Both the position numbers and the translations under genes were made by a program. Positions 1 through 6,169 of a stretch of 6,368 bases of DNA are shown here, in pieces (position 1 is the first letter of the stretch; every line of letters starts with the position of its first letter). This DNA comes from an uncultured Candidatus Nemicrothrix sp. (GTDB lineage Bacteria; Actinomycetota; Acidimicrobiia; Acidimicrobiales; UBA8592): NCBI GenBank assembly GCA_913046155.1, contig CAJWRY010000080.1:1-6368 (forward strand), in the 5' to 3' direction. The notes under the pieces were generated by a model. It was not told the DNA's origin. It did no database searches and worked only from the letters and a program-made list of their open reading frames with translations.

Positions 1-1375
1 ATAGTCCTGCTCCACCACCACCAAAGACTATAATCAATCCGCCATCAGGTCTAAACTTGGGGAGTTCCATCCCAGCAAAGTCCTCAGGTAGCCCCTCGGC
101 GATGCCGTTGGCTCCTCGGATCAGTTCGTCAGTACTTCGAATAGAATGTTCAATTATTGCACGATTTAGGTCCTCTTTAGACCAGCCAGCATCTGCGAAT
201 CGTGCAGCATGTTCAGGGCCGATTACCAAGATAGCGTCCATTCCAAGAACAATCTTAGGATGGCAATTAGAAAGGAGCCCCAGAGCAAGGCTTCGCGCCA
301 GCTCATCAGGGGACCGGGACAATTGATCAGCTATTAACCGAGGACCTTCGCCCGGAAAAACCGTCACCGTATTCTGTGAAGGAGAAAATCCCTGACTTTG
401 CGAATAGGAAGGCCAAGGAGACCCTTCCTCATCCTCAGCGAAACACAGACCTACTTTTGCCGGACTTCCATGAGTCGCTCGATCGACACCACCCGGCTTC
501 CCACCTCCAACGTTCCTGATTGTCAACTGAACAGCTCTCCCTATTGTGCTATTGGCACGATTTCCCTGACCAAGAAGGTTCATTCCAGAATTCATACCCA
601 CCTCATGGCGAATAGGGCCATTCACAAACATGACAGGCCCAACTGGCATCGTAGTTGCTAATAAACCATGCATATTAAACTCATCTGTGCACACAGCCTC
701 CAAAGCGGCTATGACGATCGGTAAATATTCAGGCTTACAACCCGCCATGACTGCATTGATAGCAATCTTTTCTATTGAAAGATCAACAAGGTTTGGAGGC
801 ACCGGAGCAATGATTTCATCAGATGGTCTAGTAGTTCCTTCAAGCATTCGTAGGACACGTTCAGATGTTGGCGGAACTAAGGGGAGCCCGTCGGACCAAC
901 CTAATTCATACATCTTTTCAACTTCATCTTCTGCCGCTGCGAACTCAACCAATCGGCTACCTAATCCCGATCCGTATTTCTTCTCAAGCGTCGGAAGCAG
1001 GTCCGGGCTGACGCTAAGGGATCCGCATCCAGGGCTAAAATCTTGAAAGCTTTCGGAGCAAAGCTCGGGGATTTCGCAGAAGTCTTCCCATTCACTTTTA
1101 AGCCAGCCAACAATTCTGCCTACTTCAATCCCATCCTTAAATTTTAATAATGAAGGGACAGTCTCGATGCCATGTTGAAAACTTAGTCGCAAGTCTGAAT
1201 CATCAATAGTTATGTCTAGCTCAGGAAAATTCTTGTTGTCTTGTGAAAAGATCGCATTAAGTTGACCTGAATCAGCAAATCTCGACAAAATTGGCTCGAT
1301 TAATACGCACGTTGGGCAATCCTCCTTAACAAAAGCGACGTAACCATCGCTAAATAGTTCAAGGTCAGAGTCCAT
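1..1375 (-). CDS. Thioredoxin-like domain fused to a large conserved domain of unknown function (partial, 3' end off the left edge)
   Basis: Reading the minus strand from ATG at 1375 gives 458 open codons with no stop before the window edge, so the C-terminus is missing. Residues 1-90 look like a thioredoxin fold: a CPTC redox motif (C20, C23) after a beta strand, and the cis-proline motif TVPSL with P74. A linker holds C100, C106 and C117. From about residue 150 comes a second domain with conserved-looking blocks: GWSDGLPLVPP (159-169), MAGCKPEY with C213, MNSG (261-264), GLCFAEDEEGSPW with C311, and a glycine-rich FGGGGAG close to the edge. I recall this second domain from uncharacterised actinobacterial and proteobacterial proteins, often annotated only as thioredoxin; its function is unknown to me. 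A thiol-redox role is inferred from the first domain only. An in-frame stop lies upstream (1406-1408), and ATG at 1375 is the only good start after it. No clear ribosome binding site is seen. Confidence 0.85.
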   Translation of the reverse strand, partial: MDSDLELFSDGYVAFVKEDCPTCVLIEPILSRFADSGQLNAIFSQDNKNFPELDITIDDSDLRLSFQHGIETVPSLLKFKDGIEVGRIVGWLKSEWEDFCEIPELCSESFQDFSPGCGSLSVSPDLLPTLEKKYGSGLGSRLVEFAAAEDEVEKMYELGWSDGLPLVPPTSERVLRMLEGTTRPSDEIIAPVPPNLVDLSIEKIAINAVMAGCKPEYLPIVIAALEAVCTDEFNMHGLLATTMPVGPVMFVNGPIRHEVGMNSGMNLLGQGNRANSTIGRAVQLTIRNVGGGKPGGVDRATHGSPAKVGLCFAEDEEGSPWPSYSQSQGFSPSQNTVTVFPGEGPRLIADQLSRSPDELARSLALGLLSNCHPKIVLGMDAILVIGPEHAARFADAGWSKEDLNRAIIEHSIRSTDELIRGANGIAEGLPEDFAGMELPKFRPDGGLIIVFGGGGAGL

Positions 1376-1398
1376 CAAGAGTACATTAACATCGCTGT

Positions 1399-1418
1399 TG
1401 AGGCACTACAAAGCCTCA
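1399..1418. promoter_or_regulatory. Inverted repeat in divergent intergenic region, possible operator
   Basis: TGAGGC (1399-1404) and GCCTCA (1413-1418) are perfect 6-bp inverted arms around an 8-bp spacer. They lie about 24-43 bp upstream of the thioredoxin-fusion start and about 110 bp upstream of the flavin reductase gene. The position fits an operator, or a hairpin in the 5' leader of the minus-strand transcript. No known regulator motif is recognised, and a 6-bp repeat could occur by chance. The rest of 1376-1525 holds no gene that I can support. Confidence 0.3.
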
Positions 1419-1525
1419 TGTAATACTGAGATGATTCAAAGAGTAAGTTGGCAGTGCAGTTACAGTTACCACACAGAACTCCGAGTAGCGTCTAACCTTA
1501 TGAATTAGAGAAACGGAGATTACAT

Positions 1526-2029
1526 ATGTCAAACATGGCCATAGAATCTGGAGACTTTCGTAAAGTCCTAGGTAAGTATCCAACAGGAGTTACGTTAGTT
1601 AGTTCTAAGGATGATCAAGGGCCTTTTGCGATGGTTATAGGGTCTTTCGGCTCCGTTTCGCTTGATCCACCGCTAGTCCAATTCATGCCTGCAAAGGAGT
1701 CAGGAACCTGGTCAAGAATCAAGAAGACAGGTAGATACTGTGTGAACGTACTTGGAGAACAGCAACTTGATTTGAGTAACAGTTTTTTCAACAAAGATAA
1801 AGACCCCTTTGAAGCAATCCACTGGAGCGAAAGCACTCTAGGCTCTCCAATTATTGAAGGCTGCGTTGCGTGGATTGACTGTTTAATAGGTGATGTGCAT
1901 GAAGCCGGCGACCATTACATCGTAATCGGAGAAGTCCAAGGCATTGGCGCTACGGAGAAAGATGAAGGCCCGCTCTTATTCCTCGGAGGGGCCTACGGCT
2001 CATTTAATAAAGACATAGGAGGGGACTGA
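1526..2029 (+). CDS. Flavin reductase-like FMN-binding split-barrel protein
   Basis: This 167-residue protein matches the flavin reductase-like family (HpaC/RutF/ActVB type) in length and layout. Visible family blocks are the N-terminal FRKVLGKYPTGVTLV (11-25), GSFGSVSLDPPLVQF (39-53) that normally contacts the flavin phosphate, SRIKKTGRYCVNVL (63-76), and GDHYIVIGEV (128-137) near the end of the barrel. Members bind FMN or FAD and typically use NAD(P)H to supply reduced flavin to a partner monooxygenase; some simply bind FMN. No monooxygenase is present in the window, so the partner and substrate are unknown. It is probably cytoplasmic, with no signal peptide. ATG at 1526 is supported by GGAG at 1515-1518 with a 7-nt spacer. 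The stop overlaps the start of the next gene by one base, so the two are likely co-translated. Confidence 0.88.
   Translation: MSNMAIESGDFRKVLGKYPTGVTLVSSKDDQGPFAMVIGSFGSVSLDPPLVQFMPAKESGTWSRIKKTGRYCVNVLGEQQLDLSNSFFNKDKDPFEAIHWSESTLGSPIIEGCVAWIDCLIGDVHEAGDHYIVIGEVQGIGATEKDEGPLLFLGGAYGSFNKDIGGD
2017..2024 (+). promoter_or_regulatory. Strong ribosome binding site inside the upstream gene's 3' end
   Basis: AGGAGGGG sits inside the last codons of the flavin reductase gene, 4 nt before the ATG at 2029. It fixes the start of the carbonic anhydrase-like gene at the overlapping TGATG and points to translational coupling. Confidence 0.75.
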
Positions 2030-2547
2030 TGCCGATTTATGCTCTAGGAGACTTGGAGCCAGTCATAGACTCGTCTGCGTACGTCCACCCAGAAGCAGTC
2101 GTAATAGGAAACGTAACCATTGGTTCAGAGTCGTCTATTTGGGCTTGCGCTGTTCTCAGAGGCGATGATGGAGCCATAAGCATAGGGAATCGAAGCAACA
2201 TACAAGACGGCGCAGTCATACACACCACACCTATCTACGAAACAACCATTGGAGATAACTGCACAATAGGCCACCTTGCGCATCTTGAAGGCTGCACGAT
2301 TGAAGATGGAGCATTAGTAGGAACAGCATCAGTTGTACTCCATGATGCAAGAGTCCAATCCGGCGCACTTGTGGGTGCAAACGCTGTAGTTACGGGTGGC
2401 ACGGTCGTTCCACCCGGGGCAATGGCTTTAGGCATACCAGCTAAAATACGTGAGGGTCTGGCAAATCAAGACGAAATCCGTTTAGGAGTTGAGTCATATG
2501 TCTCACGCGCAAAATGGTTCAGTAAAGAACTTCGTAGAATAGACTAA
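2029..2547 (+). CDS. Gamma-carbonic anhydrase-like hexapeptide-repeat protein with altered third zinc-ligand position
   Basis: The protein has 172 residues, the usual length for the YrdA/PaaY/CaiE-like gamma-carbonic anhydrase group. Hexapeptide repeats of the left-handed beta-helix run from about residue 20 to 135 (such as VIGNVTIGSESSIW and ALVGTASVVLHDA), followed by GIPAKIREGL and a C-terminal helix. Family active-site residues visible are R44, D46, Q59 in NIQDGAVIH, H65 and H82. The third zinc histidine, expected five residues after H82 (GHxxxxHGC), is Glu here (E87 in GHLAHLEGC), with an extra histidine at H85. The protein may use H85 or E87 as a ligand, bind another metal, or lack hydratase activity. 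Classical members form trimers with metal sites between subunits. The gene ends in tandem TAA stops and overlaps the flavin reductase gene by one base. The fold is clear; the activity is not. Confidence 0.88.
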   Translation: MPIYALGDLEPVIDSSAYVHPEAVVIGNVTIGSESSIWACAVLRGDDGAISIGNRSNIQDGAVIHTTPIYETTIGDNCTIGHLAHLEGCTIEDGALVGTASVVLHDARVQSGALVGANAVVTGGTVVPPGAMALGIPAKIREGLANQDEIRLGVESYVSRAKWFSKELRRID

Positions 2548-2564
2548 TAAATAATAAACAAGTC

Positions 2565-2592
2565 TTCTAAAACACTGGCGAAAAGCTAGTAT
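2565..2592 (+). promoter_or_regulatory. Candidate promoter for sufB
   Basis: In the 74-bp gap before sufB, TAGTAT (2587-2592, overlapping TATAAA 2590-2595) is a reasonable -10 element. The only -35 candidate is a poor TTCTAA (2565-2570) at 16-bp spacing. Transcription would begin about 23 nt before the sufB ATG. The match is weak, and co-transcription from the upstream pair remains possible. Confidence 0.3.
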
Positions 2593-2621
2593 AAAGGAAG
2601 ATAAATCCCCGAAAGTAGCTC

Positions 2622-4025
2622 ATGACTCAAGCAAACACAGAAATTGACCTCAGCAAATATCAACTTGGTTGGAGTGATGATGAAGATTATGTGTTCAAAC
2701 CAAAAAAAGGCCTAAACGAAGACCTAGTTCGAGAAATTTCGTGGATGAAAGGTGAGCCAAACTGGATGCGAGATTTCCGCGTAAAGTCACTCAAGCAGTT
2801 TGAAAAAAGACCAATGCCCCATTGGGGTGGCGATATGTCAGAAATTTATTTTGACGACATCTACTACTATATAAAACCAAGCGAAGCTGTCGTTGATGAG
2901 TGGGAAGACGTCCCTGAATCAATCAAAGATACCTACGAGAAGTTAGGTATCCCCGAAGCAGAAAGAAAATACCTAGCTGGGGTAACAGCACAATACGAAT
3001 CTGAGGTCGTCTATCACAAAAATCGCGAAGACCTTGAACGGCAAGGCGTCATTTTCTGCGATATGGATACCGCTCTGCGCGAATACCCAGAAATTGTCCG
3101 GGCGTACTTCGGTAAAGTAATCCCTTCAAACGACAATAAATTCTCTGCCTTAAACTCTGCAGTCTGGTCAGGTGGATCATTCATCTACGTTCCTGAAGGA
3201 GTCGAGGTAGAAATGCCATTGCAAGCATACTTCAGGATCAATGCAGAAAATATGGGCCAATTTGAACGGACTCTAATCATTGCTGATAAAGGCTCAAAAG
3301 TGCATTACATTGAAGGATGTTCAGCCCCCGTCTATAGCACTGACTCTCTTCACTCTGCCGTAGTAGAAATTGTTGTCAAAGAATCTGCCCGTGTTACCTA
3401 TACAACAATTCAGAACTGGTCAAACAACGTCTTCAACCTCGTAACGAAGCGGGCTATAGTAGAGGCCGAAGGCCACATGGAGTGGATTGACGGGAACATC
3501 GGCAGTCGACTCACAATGAAATACCCTGCAGTAGTTATGGTAGGGCCAAAAGCATCAGGTGAAGTACTGTCTGTCGCATATGCCGGAGAAGGTCAACACC
3601 AAGACGCCGGAGCGAAAATGACCCACGCAGCACCGGAAACCACTTCAAAGATTGTTTCAAAATCTATTTCAAAAGATGGTGGCAGATCTAGTTACCGCGG
3701 ACTAGTCCGAGTAGAAGATGACGCATATGGCTGCAAAAGCCACGTACAATGCGACGCTTTAATCCTTGACGAAGACTCAATAAGCGACACTTACCCTTAC
3801 ATGGAAATCGGCTCAAAGGACGCAGTAATTGGTCATGAAGCTACCGTATCAAAAGTCGCAGACGAGCAACTCTTCTACTTAACAAGTAGAGGCCTAACCG
3901 AAGAACAAGCAACCGGAATGATAGTCAACGGCTTTATCGAACCGGTCACTCGGACTCTTCCAATGGAATATGCAGTTGAATGGAGCAGGCTAATTGAGCT
4001 ACAAATGGAAGGTTCCGTCGGTTAA
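2622..4025 (+). CDS. sufB: Fe-S cluster assembly scaffold protein SufB
   Basis: SufB is a subunit of the cytoplasmic SufBCD complex on which nascent Fe-S clusters form. The 467-residue length is normal for a compact SufB, and there is no intein, unlike many mycobacterial SufB proteins. An N-terminal helical part (about 1-170) precedes the SufBD beta-helix core, beginning around NSAVWSGGSFIYVPEGVEVE (178-197). Cluster-related residues line up with E. coli SufB: C377 in HVQCDAL matches C405, and H405/E406 in IGHEATVSK match H433/E434 with identical spacing of 28 and 29. C233 in YIEGCSAP probably matches C254. The C-terminal GFIEPVTRTLPMEYAVEWSR is typical. ATG at 2622 is the first possible start, because an in-frame TAG lies at 2616-2618. 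The ribosome site is weak (GAAAG, 2611-2615). The stop is 2 bp from the stop of a convergent gene, and sufD is not directly next, which is unusual. Confidence 0.97.
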   Translation: MTQANTEIDLSKYQLGWSDDEDYVFKPKKGLNEDLVREISWMKGEPNWMRDFRVKSLKQFEKRPMPHWGGDMSEIYFDDIYYYIKPSEAVVDEWEDVPESIKDTYEKLGIPEAERKYLAGVTAQYESEVVYHKNREDLERQGVIFCDMDTALREYPEIVRAYFGKVIPSNDNKFSALNSAVWSGGSFIYVPEGVEVEMPLQAYFRINAENMGQFERTLIIADKGSKVHYIEGCSAPVYSTDSLHSAVVEIVVKESARVTYTTIQNWSNNVFNLVTKRAIVEAEGHMEWIDGNIGSRLTMKYPAVVMVGPKASGEVLSVAYAGEGQHQDAGAKMTHAAPETTSKIVSKSISKDGGRSSYRGLVRVEDDAYGCKSHVQCDALILDEDSISDTYPYMEIGSKDAVIGHEATVSKVADEQLFYLTSRGLTEEQATGMIVNGFIEPVTRTLPMEYAVEWSRLIELQMEGSVG

Positions 4026-4027
4026 AC

Positions 4028-4834
4028 TCAAAGGGTCCAAGAAAGCTCAAGTGCCTCAACTAAACCATCCCGTTCAACAGGCGCAACCACATAATCACAG
4101 GAGTTAAGAACATCCTGATGAGCATTCCCCATCGCAACAGAGTGACCTACCACTTCAAGTGCATCAAGATCATTTAACCCATCACCTACCATCATCACCT
4201 CTGCAACATCAAGGGATAGCATTTCGCACATCCTTAAAATAGCGGAACCTTTATTGACGCCCTCTTTTGTTACGGATATGAAGGCTACACCTTCAAGAAC
4301 AGGAGAAGTAGCGACAGATACATTTCCCTTACCAGCCATTAATTCAAGAATCTCAGAAACTTGCGATTCATTAACAACAAACTGCAATCGCACCACAGGT
4401 TCAACAAGATCTGATGCATCCCCAACTTTAAAGTCACAACCCAACATCTTAGAATGAGCGGCAGCGAGGGGCTGATCCGCTAGCGAGTCATCCACCGACC
4501 GATAGTCATCAGCAGAATAGTATTCAAGCGCCCACCCATGGATACCAGAAAGTTCCGTTCCAATGCGGATGATATCTTTTGGTAAAGCTTCCCCAATAAT
4601 CTCACTGCTTCCAGTATGCACAAGTGATGCGCCCGCATGAAAAATATGCCACCCAGAAGGGTTCAGCAGTGAGGCGTAATCGGCAGTTGGGCCCATGGCA
4701 CCACGAGCCGTTGAAAGAGCCAGAGTTTGCCCCAAAGAACGGGCATGAATAATCGCATCCAAAACACCGCTGGTTGGTTTACCTGATTCACCAATCAATG
4801 TCCCATCAACATCAATGCAAACCAGCCGCAACAT
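4028..4834 (-). CDS. HAD-IIB (Cof-type) family hydrolase, probable sugar- or metabolite-phosphate phosphatase
   Basis: The 268-residue protein carries all four haloacid dehalogenase motifs. Motif I is DVDGTL with nucleophile D8 and acid/base D10. Motif II is ALSTAR with S41. Motif III is GVNKGSAI with K195. Motif IV is GDGLND with D218 and D222. The stretch between motifs II and III (about 85-185) is the size of a C2 cap, which places it in subfamily IIB with Cof-type phosphatases. These are Mg-dependent cytoplasmic enzymes acting on phosphorylated metabolites; the substrate cannot be read from sequence. ATG at 4834 has only a weak upstream AGTAGG. The gene lies on the opposite strand between sufB and sufD, tail-to-tail with sufB and divergent from sufD. 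It has no known part in Fe-S assembly, so it is probably an insertion into the locus. Confidence 0.93.
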   Translation of the reverse strand: MLRLVCIDVDGTLIGESGKPTSGVLDAIIHARSLGQTLALSTARGAMGPTADYASLLNPSGWHIFHAGASLVHTGSSEIIGEALPKDIIRIGTELSGIHGWALEYYSADDYRSVDDSLADQPLAAAHSKMLGCDFKVGDASDLVEPVVRLQFVVNESQVSEILELMAGKGNVSVATSPVLEGVAFISVTKEGVNKGSAILRMCEMLSLDVAEVMMVGDGLNDLDALEVVGHSVAMGNAHQDVLNSCDYVVAPVERDGLVEALELSWTL

Positions 4835-4869
4835 AATACAAGCCTACTAAAAATGAAAAGATAAAATCA

Positions 4870-4887
4870 GCAAAGGTGCACTCTTGC
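4870..4887. promoter_or_regulatory. 18-bp near-palindrome between the HAD gene and sufD, possible operator
   Basis: The half-sites of GCAAAGGTGCACTCTTGC pair at 7 of 9 positions, with outer GCAA/TTGC and inner GTGCAC. It lies 35 bp upstream of the HAD start and about 76 bp upstream of the sufD start, just before the candidate sufD -35 element. This is a plausible binding site for a dimeric regulator, but it does not match the cyanobacterial SufR site (CAAC-N6-GTTG) that I know. Confidence 0.35.
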
Positions 4888-4895
4888 GTGAATCC

Positions 4896-4926
4896 TTGTC
4901 AAGCCTAAGATACCTTCCGATAAGAT
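4896..4926 (+). promoter_or_regulatory. Candidate promoter for sufD
   Basis: TTGTCA (4896-4901) is a good -35 element. The -10 could be GATAAG (4919-4924, 17-bp spacer) or TAAGAT (4921-4926, 19-bp spacer). TAAGAT also occurs at 4906-4911, giving a direct repeat 15 bp apart. A local promoter is expected because the upstream neighbour faces the other way. The exact elements are uncertain. Confidence 0.4.
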
Positions 4927-4954
4927 TAAGAAGCGCTAGCAAATCCCCATATGT

Positions 4955-4960
4955 GAGGAA
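4955..4960 (+). promoter_or_regulatory. Ribosome binding site supporting a TTG start for sufD
   Basis: GAGGAA lies 3 nt before TTG at 4964, a short spacing. No in-frame ATG exists nearby upstream, and the first internal Met is around residue 150. The TTG is therefore the best start, and it keeps the conserved SufD N-terminus complete. Confidence 0.6.
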
Positions 4961-4963
4961 AAA

Positions 4964-6169
4964 TTGAATCAAAGCGAACTATTAGAATCATTCAAAGGCG
5001 AAGAATGGCTTAAGGAAACCAGGAAGTCAGCTTTAAAGAGTGCCGGCGAATTAAAATTCCCAACAGGGCAACAGGAAAAATGGAAATACAGTCCTATTCA
5101 TAAACTATCCCTTGATGAATATCAACCTGTAACTCTCTCTCATTCTCAAACCAGAAATCCTGAGCACACAAATTACATTGAGTTATTAGACGGTCACCTC
5201 ATAAGCGAAGCAAGTTCTGATAACTATGAAGTCAAACAGTTGAATCAACAATCAGAGCCATTCAATTTCTCTACTCCGTCTGATTTCTTTTCTCAATTGA
5301 ATACTGCCTTATCTCCAGATCCTGTCTTAATAGAAATACCCAGGCTCACCCAGATACAGAAACCAATCGTTATCTTAAATACAGTTTCAACCGAGTCCGG
5401 AATGTCCTTTCCTAAACTATGCATAACGGTCGGAGACGGTGCCCAAGTGCAGATTGTAGAAATTTTTGAAAGTGATGAAGTCAAAGCACTCTCAGTACCA
5501 GAAACGCAAATAGAAATAGGAAATGACGCAAACGTAAAATATCAACAAATTCAAGCTAACCAAAGGCAGATCTGGCAACTGGGAAGACTAGATATTAGCG
5601 TGGGAAAACAATCAGAGTTCAATGGCGCATCTGTTGGTTTGGGTGGTGCCTATTCAAGAATGGAAACAACGTGTCGCCTCACCGGGCAAGGAGCATCCGC
5701 AACACTTTCCGCCATATATTTAGGGGATGAGGAACAAACTCTTGACTACAGAACGTACCAAGAGCACATAGGGAAAGATACACAAAGCAATCTATTGTTC
5801 AAAGGAGTGCTTGATGACAAAGCATCATCAATTTACACAGGGCTTATACAGGTTCATAAAGATGCATCTGGAACAAATGCTTATCAAACCAATCGAACAA
5901 TAAAACTTAGTGAAGACACATGGGCTGAATCTGTCCCCAACCTTGAAATTGAAAATAATGATGTTCGTTGTAGCCACGCTTCAACAGTGAGTCCCGTTGA
6001 TGATGACCAACGCTTCTACCTTGAGAGTAGAGGAATCCCCACAGAATCAGTAGATCAACTAATTGTTCAAGGGTTCCTCAATGAAGTAGTGCAAAAACTA
6101 CCGATTGAAAGTGTAAATAATACGATTCTGCAAATGCTACTAGAGAAACAACAATCAGGAGGCCTCTAG
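4964..6169 (+). CDS. sufD: Fe-S cluster assembly protein SufD
   Basis: SufD is the SufB paralogue that pairs with SufB and SufC in the SufBC2D scaffold and is linked to iron acquisition for the nascent cluster. The protein has 401 residues from a TTG start, close to the family length (E. coli about 423). The N-terminus shows the SufD pattern of basic residues followed by FPTGQQEKWKYSP (32-44). The SufBD beta-helix core fills roughly residues 130-375. It ends with NAYQTNRTIKLSEDTWAESV, VRCSHASTVSPVDDDQRFYL and LESRGI, then GFLNEVVQKLP. C336 and H338 in CSH correspond to the conserved C358 and H360 of E. coli SufD. The usual CSHGATVG reads CSHASTVS here, a mild deviation. The N-terminal third is poorly conserved, as is normal. 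It is separated from sufB by the reversed HAD gene and overlaps the next gene by one base. Confidence 0.94.
   Translation: MNQSELLESFKGEEWLKETRKSALKSAGELKFPTGQQEKWKYSPIHKLSLDEYQPVTLSHSQTRNPEHTNYIELLDGHLISEASSDNYEVKQLNQQSEPFNFSTPSDFFSQLNTALSPDPVLIEIPRLTQIQKPIVILNTVSTESGMSFPKLCITVGDGAQVQIVEIFESDEVKALSVPETQIEIGNDANVKYQQIQANQRQIWQLGRLDISVGKQSEFNGASVGLGGAYSRMETTCRLTGQGASATLSAIYLGDEEQTLDYRTYQEHIGKDTQSNLLFKGVLDDKASSIYTGLIQVHKDASGTNAYQTNRTIKLSEDTWAESVPNLEIENNDVRCSHASTVSPVDDDQRFYLESRGIPTESVDQLIVQGFLNEVVQKLPIESVNNTILQMLLEKQQSGGL
6157..6162 (+). promoter_or_regulatory. Ribosome binding site for the GTG-start ferredoxin gene
   Basis: AGGAGG lies within the end of sufD, 6 nt before GTG at 6169. It supports the non-ATG start and coupling with sufD through the overlapping TAGTG. 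Confidence 0.75.

Noticed and set aside
57..1046. Three plus-strand open frames (57-326, 398-661, 630-1046)
   Set aside because: They lie antisense to a continuous 458-codon minus-strand frame with recognisable domains. Their own translations show no family features and are rich in Ser, Arg and Pro, as expected of shadow frames.
1457..1468. Tandem CAGTTA hexamer as a regulatory repeat
   Set aside because: Two copies of a hexamer are too little to separate from chance, and they match no known site.
1615..2435. Minus-strand frames opposite the flavin reductase and carbonic anhydrase-like genes
   Set aside because: They are short antisense shadows of two clearly assigned genes, with no recognisable motifs or ribosome sites.
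2595..2600. AGGAAG as the sufB ribosome binding site
   Set aside because: It is about 21 nt from the ATG, too far, and an in-frame stop at 2616-2618 rules out an earlier start.
2584..2620. AGCTA/TAGCT inverted repeat upstream of sufB as an operator
   Set aside because: The arms are only 5 bp with a 27-bp spacer, which is within chance expectation.
3994..4050. Rho-independent bidirectional terminator between sufB and the HAD gene
   Set aside because: The 7-bp arms are 43 nt apart and no T-tract follows on either strand, so a classical terminator is not supported.
4254..4457. Plus-strand frame opposite the HAD gene
   Set aside because: It is antisense to the HAD cap region and has no protein-like features.
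5293..5484. Minus-strand frame inside sufD
   Set aside because: It is a shadow of the sufD core with no independent support.
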